From positions 5,580,001-5,644,000 of the forward strand of contig JAPFFF010000010.1 in the NCBI GenBank assembly GCA_039105265.1: DNA of 64,000 bases, given 5' to 3'. How positions within the stretch are numbered: position 1 is the first letter of the stretch; each line of letters starts with the position of its first letter. Source of the stretch: Tritrichomonas musculus. Lineage: Eukaryota > Parabasalia > Tritrichomonadida > Tritrichomonadidae. A program made the position numbers and the translations under genes. The notes below the pieces were generated by a model that was given only the letters and a program-made list of their open reading frames with translations, had not been told where the DNA came from and did not search any database. Below are positions 49,885 through 60,500 of this stretch, in pieces.

Positions 49885-49962
49885 GAGGGCTAAGCCCAAT
49901 TGGTTAAGGTAATAGCGGAAGCCTCGACCTGAAATGAATGAAGGTATTCATGCCTTAATAAC
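49885..49962 (+). other. tRNA-like, Pol III box-containing sequence
   Basis: CTAAGCCCAATTGGTTAAGG resembles the D-arm/A-box of tRNA-Ser or Leu, and GAAGGTATTCATGCCTTAA a T-arm-like hairpin at tRNA-like distance, followed by an A-run. The acceptor stem does not close and the T loop lacks TTCGA, so I do not call a functional tRNA. It sits between repeated flanks and may belong to a small element. Confidence 0.35.
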
Positions 49963-50191
49963 TTAAAAAAAAAATATTTAGCTTTATTCAAATTTGAGAG
50001 GACGATAAGAAGGGACAAATTAAAAAACTTAGTTTATACATAAAACATTTTCAATATTAAAAACGGTTTTAAAACACTAGTATGTAGATTTTGTCAAATT
50101 TCAATTGAAATTTTCAAAATTCTCAAAGTCTTCAAAATTTTGTCTATAAACATTAACCGTTAAATTACTTTAATTTTTTCAGAAATTCATT

Positions 50192-50197
50192 TCATTT
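50192..50197 (+). promoter_or_regulatory. Initiator-like motif of the 50.2-kb gene
   Basis: TCATTT with its A 10 nt upstream of the ATG fits the trichomonad initiator TCAYW, which lies within about 20 nt of start codons. The match is short and could be chance. Confidence 0.35.
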
Positions 50198-50203
50198 TTT
50201 TAT

Positions 50204-50986
50204 ATGGATGAACCTTCTGATCTCTCACAGGATCTACACCATAGTAATGAATCTCAAAGCTATGTGTTTGGCGCCACTGAGCTCCCTGATTCATACTGGT
50301 TTTCCTATCCAGATGAAGTTTTAAATCTAGAATTTTTCAATATTGAAGGCCATGTAGAGTTCAATTATGCTCCTCAGGATGCTAATGAAGGCATTGCATC
50401 TCTGCCGCCTATAGTTTCTCCTCCTTCTAATACAGGCATGGGATTGCTGCCGCCTGTAGTTTCTCCTCCTTCTAATGAAGGCATGGGATCGCTGCCGCCA
50501 AGAGTTTTTCCTTCTGCTATTGTAGGCATGACACCAATACCCCCTACAATTTCTCCTCCTGCTTCATCAAATATTGATCCTTACAATTCTCAATATTATA
50601 CGTTCTTTCCACCTTGTCAAAACTCTGAAACTTTGAACAACCAGCCATGCGACGCAAGGCTTGTAAGCTCAAACCAAAAGATTAATTCTTTCGGGCCTCA
50701 TAATAGGAGACCAAAGAGGAAAATTAATCTTTTGCCAAATGCACAATCTTTTAAGAACGACTACTACTCAATCCTTACTTCAAGAAAGAAATTCTCAAAG
50801 GATTTGGTGAAAATCATTCATAATAGTGTACTTGTTAAAAATATCCAAGGCCTCAAGAATATGGATCGTGAAGAATTTCGCCGTATTGATCTTTATTTCC
50901 AGAACTATGCCTCAAAACAAGACCAAATTCTTAAGGTTCTTAGAGATAACAAAGATTGGATATTAGCAAACATTTTTAATCTTTAA
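50204..50986 (+). CDS. Unknown protein with Pro-rich repeats and a helical C-terminus
   Basis: 260 residues. The N-terminal 60 are acidic and aromatic. Residues about 65-125 contain four imperfect 18-residue repeats of the form GMGSLPPRVFP and SPPSN, similar also at DNA level. From about 165 the protein is basic and helical (RRPKRKINLLPNAQSFKNDY to KDWILANIFNL) with no membrane span. RRPKRK could be a nuclear signal. I do not recognise the family; a transcription-related protein is only a guess from acidic, proline-rich and basic segments in order. Confidence 0.65.
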   Translation: MDEPSDLSQDLHHSNESQSYVFGATELPDSYWFSYPDEVLNLEFFNIEGHVEFNYAPQDANEGIASLPPIVSPPSNTGMGLLPPVVSPPSNEGMGSLPPRVFPSAIVGMTPIPPTISPPASSNIDPYNSQYYTFFPPCQNSETLNNQPCDARLVSSNQKINSFGPHNRRPKRKINLLPNAQSFKNDYYSILTSRKKFSKDLVKIIHNSVLVKNIQGLKNMDREEFRRIDLYFQNYASKQDQILKVLRDNKDWILANIFNL

Positions 50987-51020
50987 TTTTTAGCTCTTAT
51001 TTTTTAAAATCTTAACCTTC

Positions 51021-51089
51021 TCCCCCTACAAGTGGGGAAACGTAATTTTTTGCTTTTAACATTTTTTTTTTTCCTCTTCTAAGGAAGAG
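51021..51089 (+). other. Twin hairpins with an Sm-site-like string
   Basis: TCCCC/GGGGA (51021-51038) and CTCTTC/GAAGAG with loop TAAG (51074-51089) are short hairpins in the 3' flank of the previous gene. Between them AATTTTTTG (51044-51052) fits the consensus of an Sm-protein binding site. It could be a 3'-end processing structure, a small RNA or chance. The rest of 50987-51514 is AT-rich with nothing else seen. Confidence 0.25.
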
Positions 51090-51514
51090 AAATTATTTTC
51101 CATATATCTTTCATTGTCTTTGTCATTTTCGCCACAATAATTTGCAATTTTAAAATTTTAATTTTCGCGTGTAGACTTACGGTTTCTAAGAATTTATTTC
51201 AAATATTGAATGATTTATTTTTTATAGGCGCAAATTAAAAAACAAAGTTTATGCATGATTTCTTATTTGATTTATATTATATATAAAATAGTAATAATAA
51301 TAATATTAATAGCATAAAAATGAATAATATATAAGTTGAATATAACTTGATTTTTTCTCCATATTCAATTTATTAAGTTAATCGTATTTTGCAACATATT
51401 AAAAAAAATGGGCTTAAACCTAGGGCCCTAGGGCACATAATATATAAATATATATTGTATTCTTATATTATAATTTTTGGAATATATCTGAAGAATACCT
51501 TTCTAGAAACATAT

Positions 51515-54500
51515 TTATATTTGAGAAAGTGAAGCTGCTCCAGCATTTAATATTTCTAAAATCTTTTCATCATTCCTTTTTAATTCAGAATCACTAAGAA
51601 CAGATATTACTTTAGGTCCATAATCTGGGTTAGTTATGATTCCTTTCAAGAAATTTATTAATTTCTCTGATGTATTTGGTTTCATCATACCAAAATGCAT
51701 GTTAGAGACTAGATTATCAATGATTTCAGGAAAATTGTCAGAAAAAACAACAGGATTTTGTTCATAGCACAGATTTACCATTAAAGAGAAGGCATAATCT
51801 GATATTTCATTTTCTTCTGAAGGAGGGAAAAGTTCACAGAATATTTGAACTGCTGATTCATAATCAATTCTGTCTTTATTTTGTTGTATGAAAGCGGCAA
51901 ATGCGCACTGGCCCCAATCAGAATAAGATATCATATCTTCATGTTCACTATCATGATCAACGATGTATTGTACATTCTGTAGGAATACTTCAAATTCATC
52001 TTGTAGATTAGCAACGAATTCATCTGGTAATTCAAATTTCTCGAAAATATTAATCATAAATTGGAATGATTTCATTGAAGCATCTCCTTGGTGCTTTTCA
52101 CCAATTGAGAAGAGATTTAAAATCCAATTCAGTGCTAATTCATTGTTATTAGTCTTACAAATGTACAAAGTGGTTATTTCTAAGCTAAAAATGATAAAAT
52201 ATTTATGTGAATCATTTTCAATGTTACAAGAATTATACAGCGCTTGAACTTTCTCAATGAAATTATTTTTCATCATATAATTTATGGTTACTTCTGTATA
52301 AATATCTAAAAAATGGCCTAGTATTAAAGAAATATATGAAAGGACTGTCTCCAATGAACCTTCTTCCTGGCTTTCATGTTCACATTGAAATCGATCAATA
52401 TTTTCAATGCTTGCGCGAAGTTCATTTATAACTTTATCTAGGAAAAGATCAATTTTTGATAAAGCTAATGTTATTCTTTGTTCATCAAACCAAGGTCGTG
52501 GTTTTTCTAGCTCCATAATATTACTCAAATTTTGTAAAACTATGAATCCAATACTAACTGTCGTTTTGTCAATTGTTGCATTGAAATCATCAAAGAAAAG
52601 ATTGATGAAATCTTCCATTTCTGGTTCTTTTACGTATATGTTAATGAGCGTGTTAAGGTTGACCCAGGCAGAAGGTTTTATTGTTTCTATTTGATATTGA
52701 TTCAAAATCCATTTTTGATTAGCATTAATAAAATCCTGAATAAACGGTCGAGCATTCAATTTCATACTTGTTAAAATATTATTCAATATTGATAATGCCC
52801 TTGTAACTGTTTGTATATCTGAATCAAGTGCAAAATTTCGATAATATGTTTCTGTCTCTGAAATTTCAGTGAAGCCCGTTGCTTCCATTTTTTCAAGTTT
52901 TTGAATCTGAACAATTTGAATGTCTTCATTTGATTTCTCTAGTGCTCTTGGTAACAAAACCATTATTAATTGAGAGGCATTATTGCCGAGATATCTCAAG
53001 AGAGCAGTGATAGACTTGAAGAATTTTTCATTTGAATATTCGTCAATTTGATTCTCTTGAATAATTTGAATGAAGTCATTCAAAAAATTCTGAAAGGCTG
53101 TCTCAACATTTTGAATGGGTATTGAAAGATTGGTGCAAATCATAGAAATTGATGAAACAATTTTCAATTTCAAATCCATTTCAAAATTCGGTTGTTGATA
53201 AATATTCAATAAAACCGATAAATAATGGTCAAAATAAGGTAAAAATGGTTTGCCAATCAAAGTAAAATATGTTAAGCATGAAATTAAGTTTTTGTATAAA
53301 TATGGTGGTGCTTGTGAAAGCATTTGTAATACCATTTCAAAAGCACTAGGAAAGAAAGTGATTAATGAACTTCCAACCGTATTTTTTGAGACTGGTCTAA
53401 ACATAGATTTCAATGTTTTTGATGCGGCCAATTTCACCAGTGGATTATCGTCACTCTCAATTATTTCTCTCAAAAGTGGAATTAAAAATTCACCTGTTAA
53501 TGGTAAAAATAAATTCAATAACCGACAGGCTATTGATGAATACAAATTTAAAATTTCAATACGTAAAATTGGTACCGTTTGTTTTAATTGTAAAAGTGGA
53601 ACAAATTGTTGAACAAGTTCAACAATTTGTGTGTATACTCTTTGGCCAGTAATGTTTTTGTATATTAGATCTGTTATGCCATTACTATATTGAAGATTAC
53701 TGTATGCTGCAACTATTGAATAGACAAATGGCCAAGGAAGATGAAATATGGCTTGTTTTGGACCTTCTGTGAGATTATTTGATTCTGCAACTTGCTTAAG
53801 TACTTGGTTAAAAATAGATATAACACATCTCATATAATTACCACTTTCGCAGTTTTCAACAATCGTTTTGAATACTTCTCCTGCTATTAAGCATGATTCA
53901 GACGAATTTGGATCGTATTCAATTTGAGTGCTTTCATTTGTTTCCGACATAACTCGAATCAAGCATTGTGTAACTGTAATAAAAAATTCTGGAACTGATT
54001 GGCACATTTTGGGTGAACCTTGTCCCATGGCACTAAATACAAATAATGCCATATTACGATTTTCATTTTCAGGATTCATTGCTATTTCACATAACATTGG
54101 AATAAAAGTGCTCAGGTGTGAATGGAAAAAGTCTGCTCTTTTCTCTGAGAAAGCTATGACAATATTTAAAAAGTCATGCATAAATTTCTCTGGAATTGGA
54201 TTTTGTATATAATGGGCTTCAAATAGTTTTGAAAGATTTTCATCATTAGGTGAGCGCATAACTACACCAAAAAATAATTTGCATCGTGGAATGTATGACA
54301 GTTCATTTTGTAATGGCATGACTAAAAAATTAGTTAATACATCTGACTGAAATCCTCCTAATCCTTCACAACCTATAATTATTTCCTTTACAAAATTTAT
54401 TGTAAATGTCTCGTATTCTGCTGTATTGCTCTGATATAACTGAATTACGTATTGTTGTATTGTGAAGTCTGATTCTTCATATTTTTTAATTGCTATCAAA

Positions 54501-54832
54501 GAAAGTGTTGTTGATATGATAATCTTGAAGTTCTCTAAAAAATTTGGTAATTGTAGTATATTTGGAACTAAAGGTAAAAATATTTGTAAAAATGTATTTA
54601 TGAGTTGTGGATCCTCTAATATTTTTCCTGTTTTTACTTCATTGAAAAGAATTGTAGTTACAAGCATTGCTAAATTAGTATCAGTTGGATTTTGTAAAAT
54701 CATTAGATTTAAGGATATATATTCAGAGTAATTTTCTTTTCGAAATTGCATTAAAAGCTCATGAAATTGACTTTGTTGCGGGTTTTGTGAGTTTGCGCTA
54801 ATTAAAGTTTGTGTAAATTCATCTAAATTCAT
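51515..54832 (-). CDS. Importin-beta-like HEAT-repeat karyopherin
   Basis: 1105 residues, entirely helical and acidic, with paired-helix HEAT repeats throughout, the size and composition of large importin-beta family members such as importin-5/Kap121. Landmarks include FAFIQQNK-like and AFSEKRADFFHSHLSTFIPM, with helix pairs every 40-45 residues; the conserved short acidic loop and RanGTP-binding N-terminal repeats are not clear by eye. Karyopherins carry cargo through nuclear pores under RanGTP control. No membrane span or signal peptide. An alternative is another HEAT scaffold. The start ATG follows a long A-rich run. Confidence 0.65.
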   Translation of the reverse strand: MNLDEFTQTLISANSQNPQQSQFHELLMQFRKENYSEYISLNLMILQNPTDTNLAMLVTTILFNEVKTGKILEDPQLINTFLQIFLPLVPNILQLPNFLENFKIIISTTLSLIAIKKYEESDFTIQQYVIQLYQSNTAEYETFTINFVKEIIIGCEGLGGFQSDVLTNFLVMPLQNELSYIPRCKLFFGVVMRSPNDENLSKLFEAHYIQNPIPEKFMHDFLNIVIAFSEKRADFFHSHLSTFIPMLCEIAMNPENENRNMALFVFSAMGQGSPKMCQSVPEFFITVTQCLIRVMSETNESTQIEYDPNSSESCLIAGEVFKTIVENCESGNYMRCVISIFNQVLKQVAESNNLTEGPKQAIFHLPWPFVYSIVAAYSNLQYSNGITDLIYKNITGQRVYTQIVELVQQFVPLLQLKQTVPILRIEILNLYSSIACRLLNLFLPLTGEFLIPLLREIIESDDNPLVKLAASKTLKSMFRPVSKNTVGSSLITFFPSAFEMVLQMLSQAPPYLYKNLISCLTYFTLIGKPFLPYFDHYLSVLLNIYQQPNFEMDLKLKIVSSISMICTNLSIPIQNVETAFQNFLNDFIQIIQENQIDEYSNEKFFKSITALLRYLGNNASQLIMVLLPRALEKSNEDIQIVQIQKLEKMEATGFTEISETETYYRNFALDSDIQTVTRALSILNNILTSMKLNARPFIQDFINANQKWILNQYQIETIKPSAWVNLNTLINIYVKEPEMEDFINLFFDDFNATIDKTTVSIGFIVLQNLSNIMELEKPRPWFDEQRITLALSKIDLFLDKVINELRASIENIDRFQCEHESQEEGSLETVLSYISLILGHFLDIYTEVTINYMMKNNFIEKVQALYNSCNIENDSHKYFIIFSLEITTLYICKTNNNELALNWILNLFSIGEKHQGDASMKSFQFMINIFEKFELPDEFVANLQDEFEVFLQNVQYIVDHDSEHEDMISYSDWGQCAFAAFIQQNKDRIDYESAVQIFCELFPPSEENEISDYAFSLMVNLCYEQNPVVFSDNFPEIIDNLVSNMHFGMMKPNTSEKLINFLKGIITNPDYGPKVISVLSDSELKRNDEKILEILNAGAASLSQI

Positions 54833-55093
54833 TTCAGTTTAAAAAAAAAAAAATTCATTCAAAAGTTCAATAGAAAAAGTTTACTCTACATAAAATCAAG
54901 ATATCTTGATCTGGTATATAACATTAAAAAAAAAAAAAAAATGCAAGCATTGGTGAAATATGCTAATATAACTTAATATATTTGATTTGGGTGATCATTT
55001 TTATAAATGATCATTTGAATGAAGCTAATAATACCTTATTGTATTCTTTAATTTTCATGGAAAAATCATGAAAAATATAATAATAAAGTAATA

Positions 55094-55861
55094 TCATTCA
55101 TTGAATTCGTTGCTTTCATTTCCTGGCTTTTCATCAGGATTATCAATAAGATGATTGTTTCCCCAACGAAAGCTTCGATCATCAAGAACAGTAAAGCTTT
55201 CAGAAAAAGTTTTTTTCTCTTGAGGTTCATAATAAATAAGTTGGCCTTTACCTGGAGTTCTTGAAGTACAAATTAATTTCATTGCTGGTGCGTTTTCAAT
55301 TTTTTCCCATGGATCAAATCCAAGATCATCCATTACAACTATCATTGTAATTCCAAAAGAACTGACAAATTGTTCAATTATTTCTTTTAATTGAAATCTT
55401 GTACGGCAAGAAAGCTTGCTTGAAGTTGAATCAATCCAAAAAGAAGAACTGATTGTATCAATAACAATTGCTCGTAAAGAAGCTCCTTTGTCTGGTTCTT
55501 GATTTATTTCATGTTCAATTGATAAGAGATCAAATATTATTTCTTCACTGGATCTACATTGTGAAACTCTCAGCTTTTCCAAATTTATTTTTCTTGCTTT
55601 TAGCAAATCGAGAGGAAATTTAAAATCGCAATCGAGCCAAATGGCTTCACACCCGAGATTTTCAAATGAAGTAAATGTTGAAAGAAGTTCGACTGCTATT
55701 GAGGTTTTGTATGATTGAGCATGTCCCATTATAACAAATAATCTTGGATGATTAAAAGGTCCGTCCTTGAAATATTCATTAATAATAGGTATTGTATAAT
55801 CTATTTGTGGTAAGGAATACTTTGCATAAATTTCAGATGCTGATGAATCAGCAAAGCTCAT
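55094..55861 (-). CDS. RAD51-paralog (XRCC2-like) RecA-fold protein
   Basis: 255 residues, close to XRCC2 length. A RecA core is visible: LFVIMGHAQSYKTSIAVELL holds a Walker A-like loop (46-54) in which the usual Gly before Lys is Tyr51; EAIWLDCDFKF gives the next strand; LRAIVIDTISSSFW holds Walker B with Asp135; ITMIVVMDDLGF is the following strand. RAD51 paralogs help RAD51 filaments form during homologous recombination in the nucleus. XRCC2 is known to tolerate changes in its ATP site, which fits the degenerate loop. The lack of the N-terminal domain of RAD51/DMC1 also argues for a paralog. Other paralogs are not excluded. Confidence 0.65.
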   Translation of the reverse strand: MSFADSSASEIYAKYSLPQIDYTIPIINEYFKDGPFNHPRLFVIMGHAQSYKTSIAVELLSTFTSFENLGCEAIWLDCDFKFPLDLLKARKINLEKLRVSQCRSSEEIIFDLLSIEHEINQEPDKGASLRAIVIDTISSSFWIDSTSSKLSCRTRFQLKEIIEQFVSSFGITMIVVMDDLGFDPWEKIENAPAMKLICTSRTPGKGQLIYYEPQEKKTFSESFTVLDDRSFRWGNNHLIDNPDEKPGNESNEFNE

Positions 55862-56158
55862 TTGATATTTCTGGTGAAAATTTTCTCATTTAAAAAGTGA
55901 AGTTATTTTAATCAAGAGGAAGTTCATTTTTGATATATTGATTGAATTTATCAATGGATTTATCAAACTCGTTATTGAATATATTGGATATTCATTTAAT
56001 GAATTCATCAAATTAAGTTTAACAATCTCATATATATTTATTATTGAAAATTGATAAAGTTTTTTTATTAAAACAAAAGATTCAATGGATATATAATTTG
56101 GCTTATGGCTTTGATTTTAAAAATAAATAAGTTCAGATAAAAAAAATAAAAAAAAATA

Positions 56159-56413
56159 TTATAATATAACAACATCATCACTGTAAGATTCGTTTTCGGC
56201 ATCATTAGATTGGTATGAACTATTTTCTTGTGCATCTACATCGACAAATCCGATATATGCAAGCGCTTTTTCGATTTCTTCAACCATTTGTTCAATTGAC
56301 ATTCTCTTATTATCTCTTTTTGATATAACATCTTGAACTTCTGCTTTAATAACATCATTGACATATTCATCTGTTGCTTGATCAACAAATAGGGGCGTCC
56401 TCTGTTCAAACAT
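56159..56413 (-). CDS. Small conserved-looking protein, unknown
   Basis: 84 residues: an N-terminal helix-rich part (FVDQATDEYVNDVIKAEVQD, MVEEIEKALAYIGFVDVD) and an acidic Ser/Asn/Glu-rich tail. Compact and intact, with no signal peptide or membrane span. I do not recognise the family. It lies divergent from the BTB-like gene with 273 bp between them. Confidence 0.55.
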   Translation of the reverse strand: MFEQRTPLFVDQATDEYVNDVIKAEVQDVISKRDNKRMSIEQMVEEIEKALAYIGFVDVDAQENSSYQSNDAENESYSDDVVIL

Positions 56414-56686
56414 ATTATAATTTATTATATAAACTATTCAAAATTGATCTTTGAAAAATTCGTAAGTTTAAAAACTTTATAAATTCGCATATTTTAGGTA
56501 GAATTGAATCATTCATCTAAAAATACTAGTGTTCTATCAATTACCTTCGTTTTTAAAACAACTGCAAAGGTTCTTCATAAATATCTTGGTTGACCATGGT
56601 TAAATAAAAGGTCAATATTAAGTTAATTTTTTTTTTGTAATCTTTTTTGAATCAAAAAAATTTCTGTCAAGCATAATAATACACTA

Positions 56687-57445
56687 ATGACTTCTAAAAA
56701 ATTTTCTCTTCCAGTACAATCTACAGTTACGAACATTCCATTCGATTTCGCTTTTATAGTTGGCTATCAGCAATACCCATGCGCAAAAATATCAGCAATT
56801 AACCTTTGTCGTACTGTTCAAAACCTTCTCTTATGCGATTCAACATGTACAGAAATGACAATCACTACTCCCGATAATAATGGATTTTTCAAAAATTTTA
56901 TTGACTTTGTAAATGGTGGAAAAGAAGTTGTTTTAAATAAGCAAAATATATTTTTTTTCAGAAACCTTTCTGTCGAATTACAATGTGATAAATTAGCTGA
57001 GTGTATATCTAATGTAACTATTCAAAATGCGAAAGTATCTATTGTATTTGAAAAATTAATAGAATCAAATCCATATCAAAATGATGTTGAAAAGTATTTA
57101 CAAGCATATCAGTATGAACTTAGATTTATAGCTAGTAAGTTATCAGAGTTAATTAAAAATACAAAATTTGATAAATTCAATAAAGTACCACTTGAAGTAA
57201 TTGAAGTAATTTTAGATCCGAAAATTCGATGTACAGTTCAATGGTCGGATCTTTTTTCTTTAGTTTATGCTATTGTTAAACTAAATGAAAAAGATGAAAG
57301 ATATTTATCCCTATTTTCGCAGATCCCATTTGAACAAATTGATAGTAAAAATGCTAAACAGTTTTACGAAATGATCAAAGGAAAAGAGGTCAGCGGTTCA
57401 TTGTGGCTAGCAATGACAAAGAGATTAAAATGCAATGTTAAATAA
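56687..57445 (+). CDS. BTB/POZ-like protein, trichomonad type
   Basis: 252 residues. Residues about 15-105 fit the divergent BTB-like domain found at the front of many trichomonad proteins: FDFAFIVGYQQYPCAKISAI, then LLLCDSTCTEMTI, NNGFFKNFIDFVNGGKEVVL and FFFRNLSVELQCDKL. The remaining helices resemble a BACK-like region (FEKLIESNPYQNDVEKYL). In that family an ankyrin block often follows; here the protein ends without one. BTB domains mediate dimers or link to ubiquitin ligases. Identification is from remembered family pattern. Confidence 0.6.
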   Translation: MTSKKFSLPVQSTVTNIPFDFAFIVGYQQYPCAKISAINLCRTVQNLLLCDSTCTEMTITTPDNNGFFKNFIDFVNGGKEVVLNKQNIFFFRNLSVELQCDKLAECISNVTIQNAKVSIVFEKLIESNPYQNDVEKYLQAYQYELRFIASKLSELIKNTKFDKFNKVPLEVIEVILDPKIRCTVQWSDLFSLVYAIVKLNEKDERYLSLFSQIPFEQIDSKNAKQFYEMIKGKEVSGSLWLAMTKRLKCNVK

Positions 57446-57544
57446 ATAAAGCATTTTTTATATGATATAATAAAAATATTCATCAATTGTTTCAAAATTT
57501 TATAAAAACCGAAGAAAAAAAGTTCTATTGATATAATGAATAAT

Positions 57545-60500
57545 TTAATTATAAATTGTAACGCCACTATTCCAGCTGAAAGGCTTATTCCTAACAGCTC
57601 TTCTATGATCAACTGGAATAAATGCGAAAATCATGGTGTTGTTTCCATGCAAAAGATCTGACAAAACATCATCATCTTTAAGCATTTTGAAGTTCTTCAG
57701 TTCAATACAATTGTTTGTGTAAGCAAAAGAGAGTTTATTGGAACTCTCCTTAATAATTTTACTCAGCCTTTCTTTAGTATCAACGAATTTTTCGTTGTCT
57801 TCGATTCTGAATATAAATGGAGTTCCTGAACATCCGTTAATAGGAATTGTCAAATCGATGGAAAGAGTAACTCGTATGAGATGATCTTCTGGACAGTCAA
57901 TTTGATCTTCTGGGATAACTTCAGCTCTGTAATTATAATCAACTTGGTGAGAAAGATCGGTATCTTGATCCATAATTTTAATAATTCTGGAACCAATAAT
58001 TTGTAAGAGACGAACTGGTTTATCTTGTGGTACAATTTTATTTTCTTTAATACGACCAATCACATCATCAACTTGAAAACTCTTTGGCATAAGTAAAATT
58101 GGAGCCTGAAGTACTTCCAAGTTTTCGTTAACAACTGAGATTTTGAAAGAAACTTTTTTGGCAAGCTCTTCTTGAGAAGTATTCTCTATTATTTTATAAA
58201 AAAGAGATTTCCCAAAGATAAGTTGCCGTATAGTTACTTTACTACTGAAATCAATTGGTCGTTTGCTTGGAAGACCTTTTGTATCTTTTGTAAACAGAAG
58301 GACTGAATCGCGATCAGAAAGATAAAGAGATTTACGAACAGAGCGGAGAAAACTGCTAAGAGGGCCATTGTTATTGATAAGAAGCTTGAATGTAATATTA
58401 TCTGGTTCGTCAATTGCTGAGAAATTGTAAAGTGTGGCAAAGTTTATAAATTCATTGAATTCAGGGTATGTTTCCGCTTTTAATTCTGGAATAAGATTGA
58501 TGCTTCGATATAATTTAACTGAATTATCATTCTCCTCTAATTTTTCGGTAGGAATTGTATATGCTGTCTCGTGATTTGGTGGTAATTGAAAGACTATCAT
58601 TCCATTTGTAGCTTTTAATTCATCTATTGTGGATTCTGTGTTTATTTCTTGAATTTTATCCTTTGAACGGCAATAATAAGCGTTTAATTTTACTGAATCA
58701 TCATTTATATTCAAAATCGAGCGGACTTCTTTTTCTAAAGGAACAAAATTTGATTTAACTGTAAGAACGACAAATTTGATGAATCTAAGCGAATCAGAAG
58801 CTTTTGGATCATAAAATGATATGATAAATGGCCTAGCATCTTCTAACTTTATGCTCTTTAATTCTTGATTATTTTCTGTTACAAACATTTTTGAAGATGA
58901 TCTGAAATGCTGATTGATATTGCACTCTGGAGAAATTTGACGAGAAGGAAATCCTGATGGGCCAAGAGTCCAAAGCACTGCGTCTGATTCTGGGTTTATT
59001 CCAGCTCTTCTCTTGAATTCTGGTAGCAAATCTTTAAATTTAATATTTACTGGCGTTTTGATTGGAGTTTCAAGGGATTGCAAATCTGGGGTGATTTGTC
59101 CATTCATTTTAATGGAATTTCCGTATGCTTTTTCATTTAAAATTTGTAGATAAATGTTAGGTGGTAATCCATTATGCTGACTCTTCCATTCTTGGTAATA
59201 ATCACGGAGATGAGAAGGAATGTCTTCATTTTTAATGGGAGCCATGATTTTTTCGATTTCCGTCTTTCTTATATAAACTAGATAATATGCAGAATATAGT
59301 TTTGATTGACCTCCAAAGTTATCATCAATTGCTGTTTTTTCGTCAACAATAGAAACAGAGTCATCATCAAACTTGTACCATTTTCTTTCTGGCGATGTTC
59401 GAGCAAAAGCATAATAATGACCTCCATAGCTGGTTCCCAATTGTACTAGAACACTGAAAAGCTCGTATGTATAGCATTCATCAGGATTTGCCTTTTCAGA
59501 CATATAAGGAAGCATGTCTAATTCAAATGGAAATTCAAATCGGTTTCCTACTTTCACTAGTTGTCCAGTATAATTATCATAATCAAATCTCTTTAAAAGA
59601 ACGTTAAGAACTGGTGGAAGTTCTAAATAACGAGCGCCCATTAAAGCATCAACCTTTCCATATCCTTCAGCTTCATATTGATTCTTTCCCTCAAGTGTTT
59701 CATCTTGAATGGAACTTCGGAGAGATTCTTCAATATTTTTCATATTTTTTACTGGTAACTGAATGTCATAAAACAATTCTTCTCTTTCTGACGAATAGTC
59801 AACTGTCAAGCATTTGATAAAGTTGACTGTCTTTCCACGGAAAAGAGATGCAATTGCATTTTCATTATCAGTTCCTTTCATCTTTTTTTCAATATTATCA
59901 ATTAATTTATTTAAAAATTCTTGAACATCATGCTGGAGAAAAACGTCTAAAGTTCCCCATCCAAAAGCATTTGTTAATTCTTGGGTAGATGGTGAAAATG
60001 AAGATTTCTGGAGCAAAATAAACAATCTTTGTAAAGCAAGTGGAATATTGGTTTTTACATCTTCTTTACCATTAGTTGGCAACTGAAATACAATTTTACG
60101 GAAAGCAATGATATGGAAAAGACATTCAAGGGCAGAGTTCATATAACACGTGCAACCTTGGTTTTGAAGACCTATAAACCCAACAGTTTTCCTATAATTT
60201 ATACCTTTAGATTGTGGTGGATCAAAAATAATATCAATTTGGAATATTAATTTTCCATCAACTGTATACGAATCTAAATCGTCAAGTGGAATAAATTCAA
60301 AGAATCCACGATTAGGAACAGCTGATGAAAAGTTATATTCTGAAAATTGCTTTGCTGTTTTCTTTCCATCTAATGTTTGAATAGAAAACTTAACGTTGTG
60401 GTCTTCTTTTAGCTTGCAGCAATAAAAAATTACTGAAAAATAATCAGTTGTTTTATATCCTTTTGGATAGCATATAATTCTCCATGTTTTGTCGGATGCT

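Larger units (their letters stand above)
47475..50203. other. 2.7-kb AT-rich intergenic region
   Basis: No gene is seen. The only structured part is 49660-50035: TAAACTAAGTTTTTTAATT (from 49665) recurs inverted near 50015-50033; GGACGATAAGTAGGGACAAA (from 49748) recurs directly as GGACGATAAGAAGGGACAAA (from 50000); and a tRNA-like block lies between. The remainder is simple AT-rich sequence. Confidence 0.5.
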
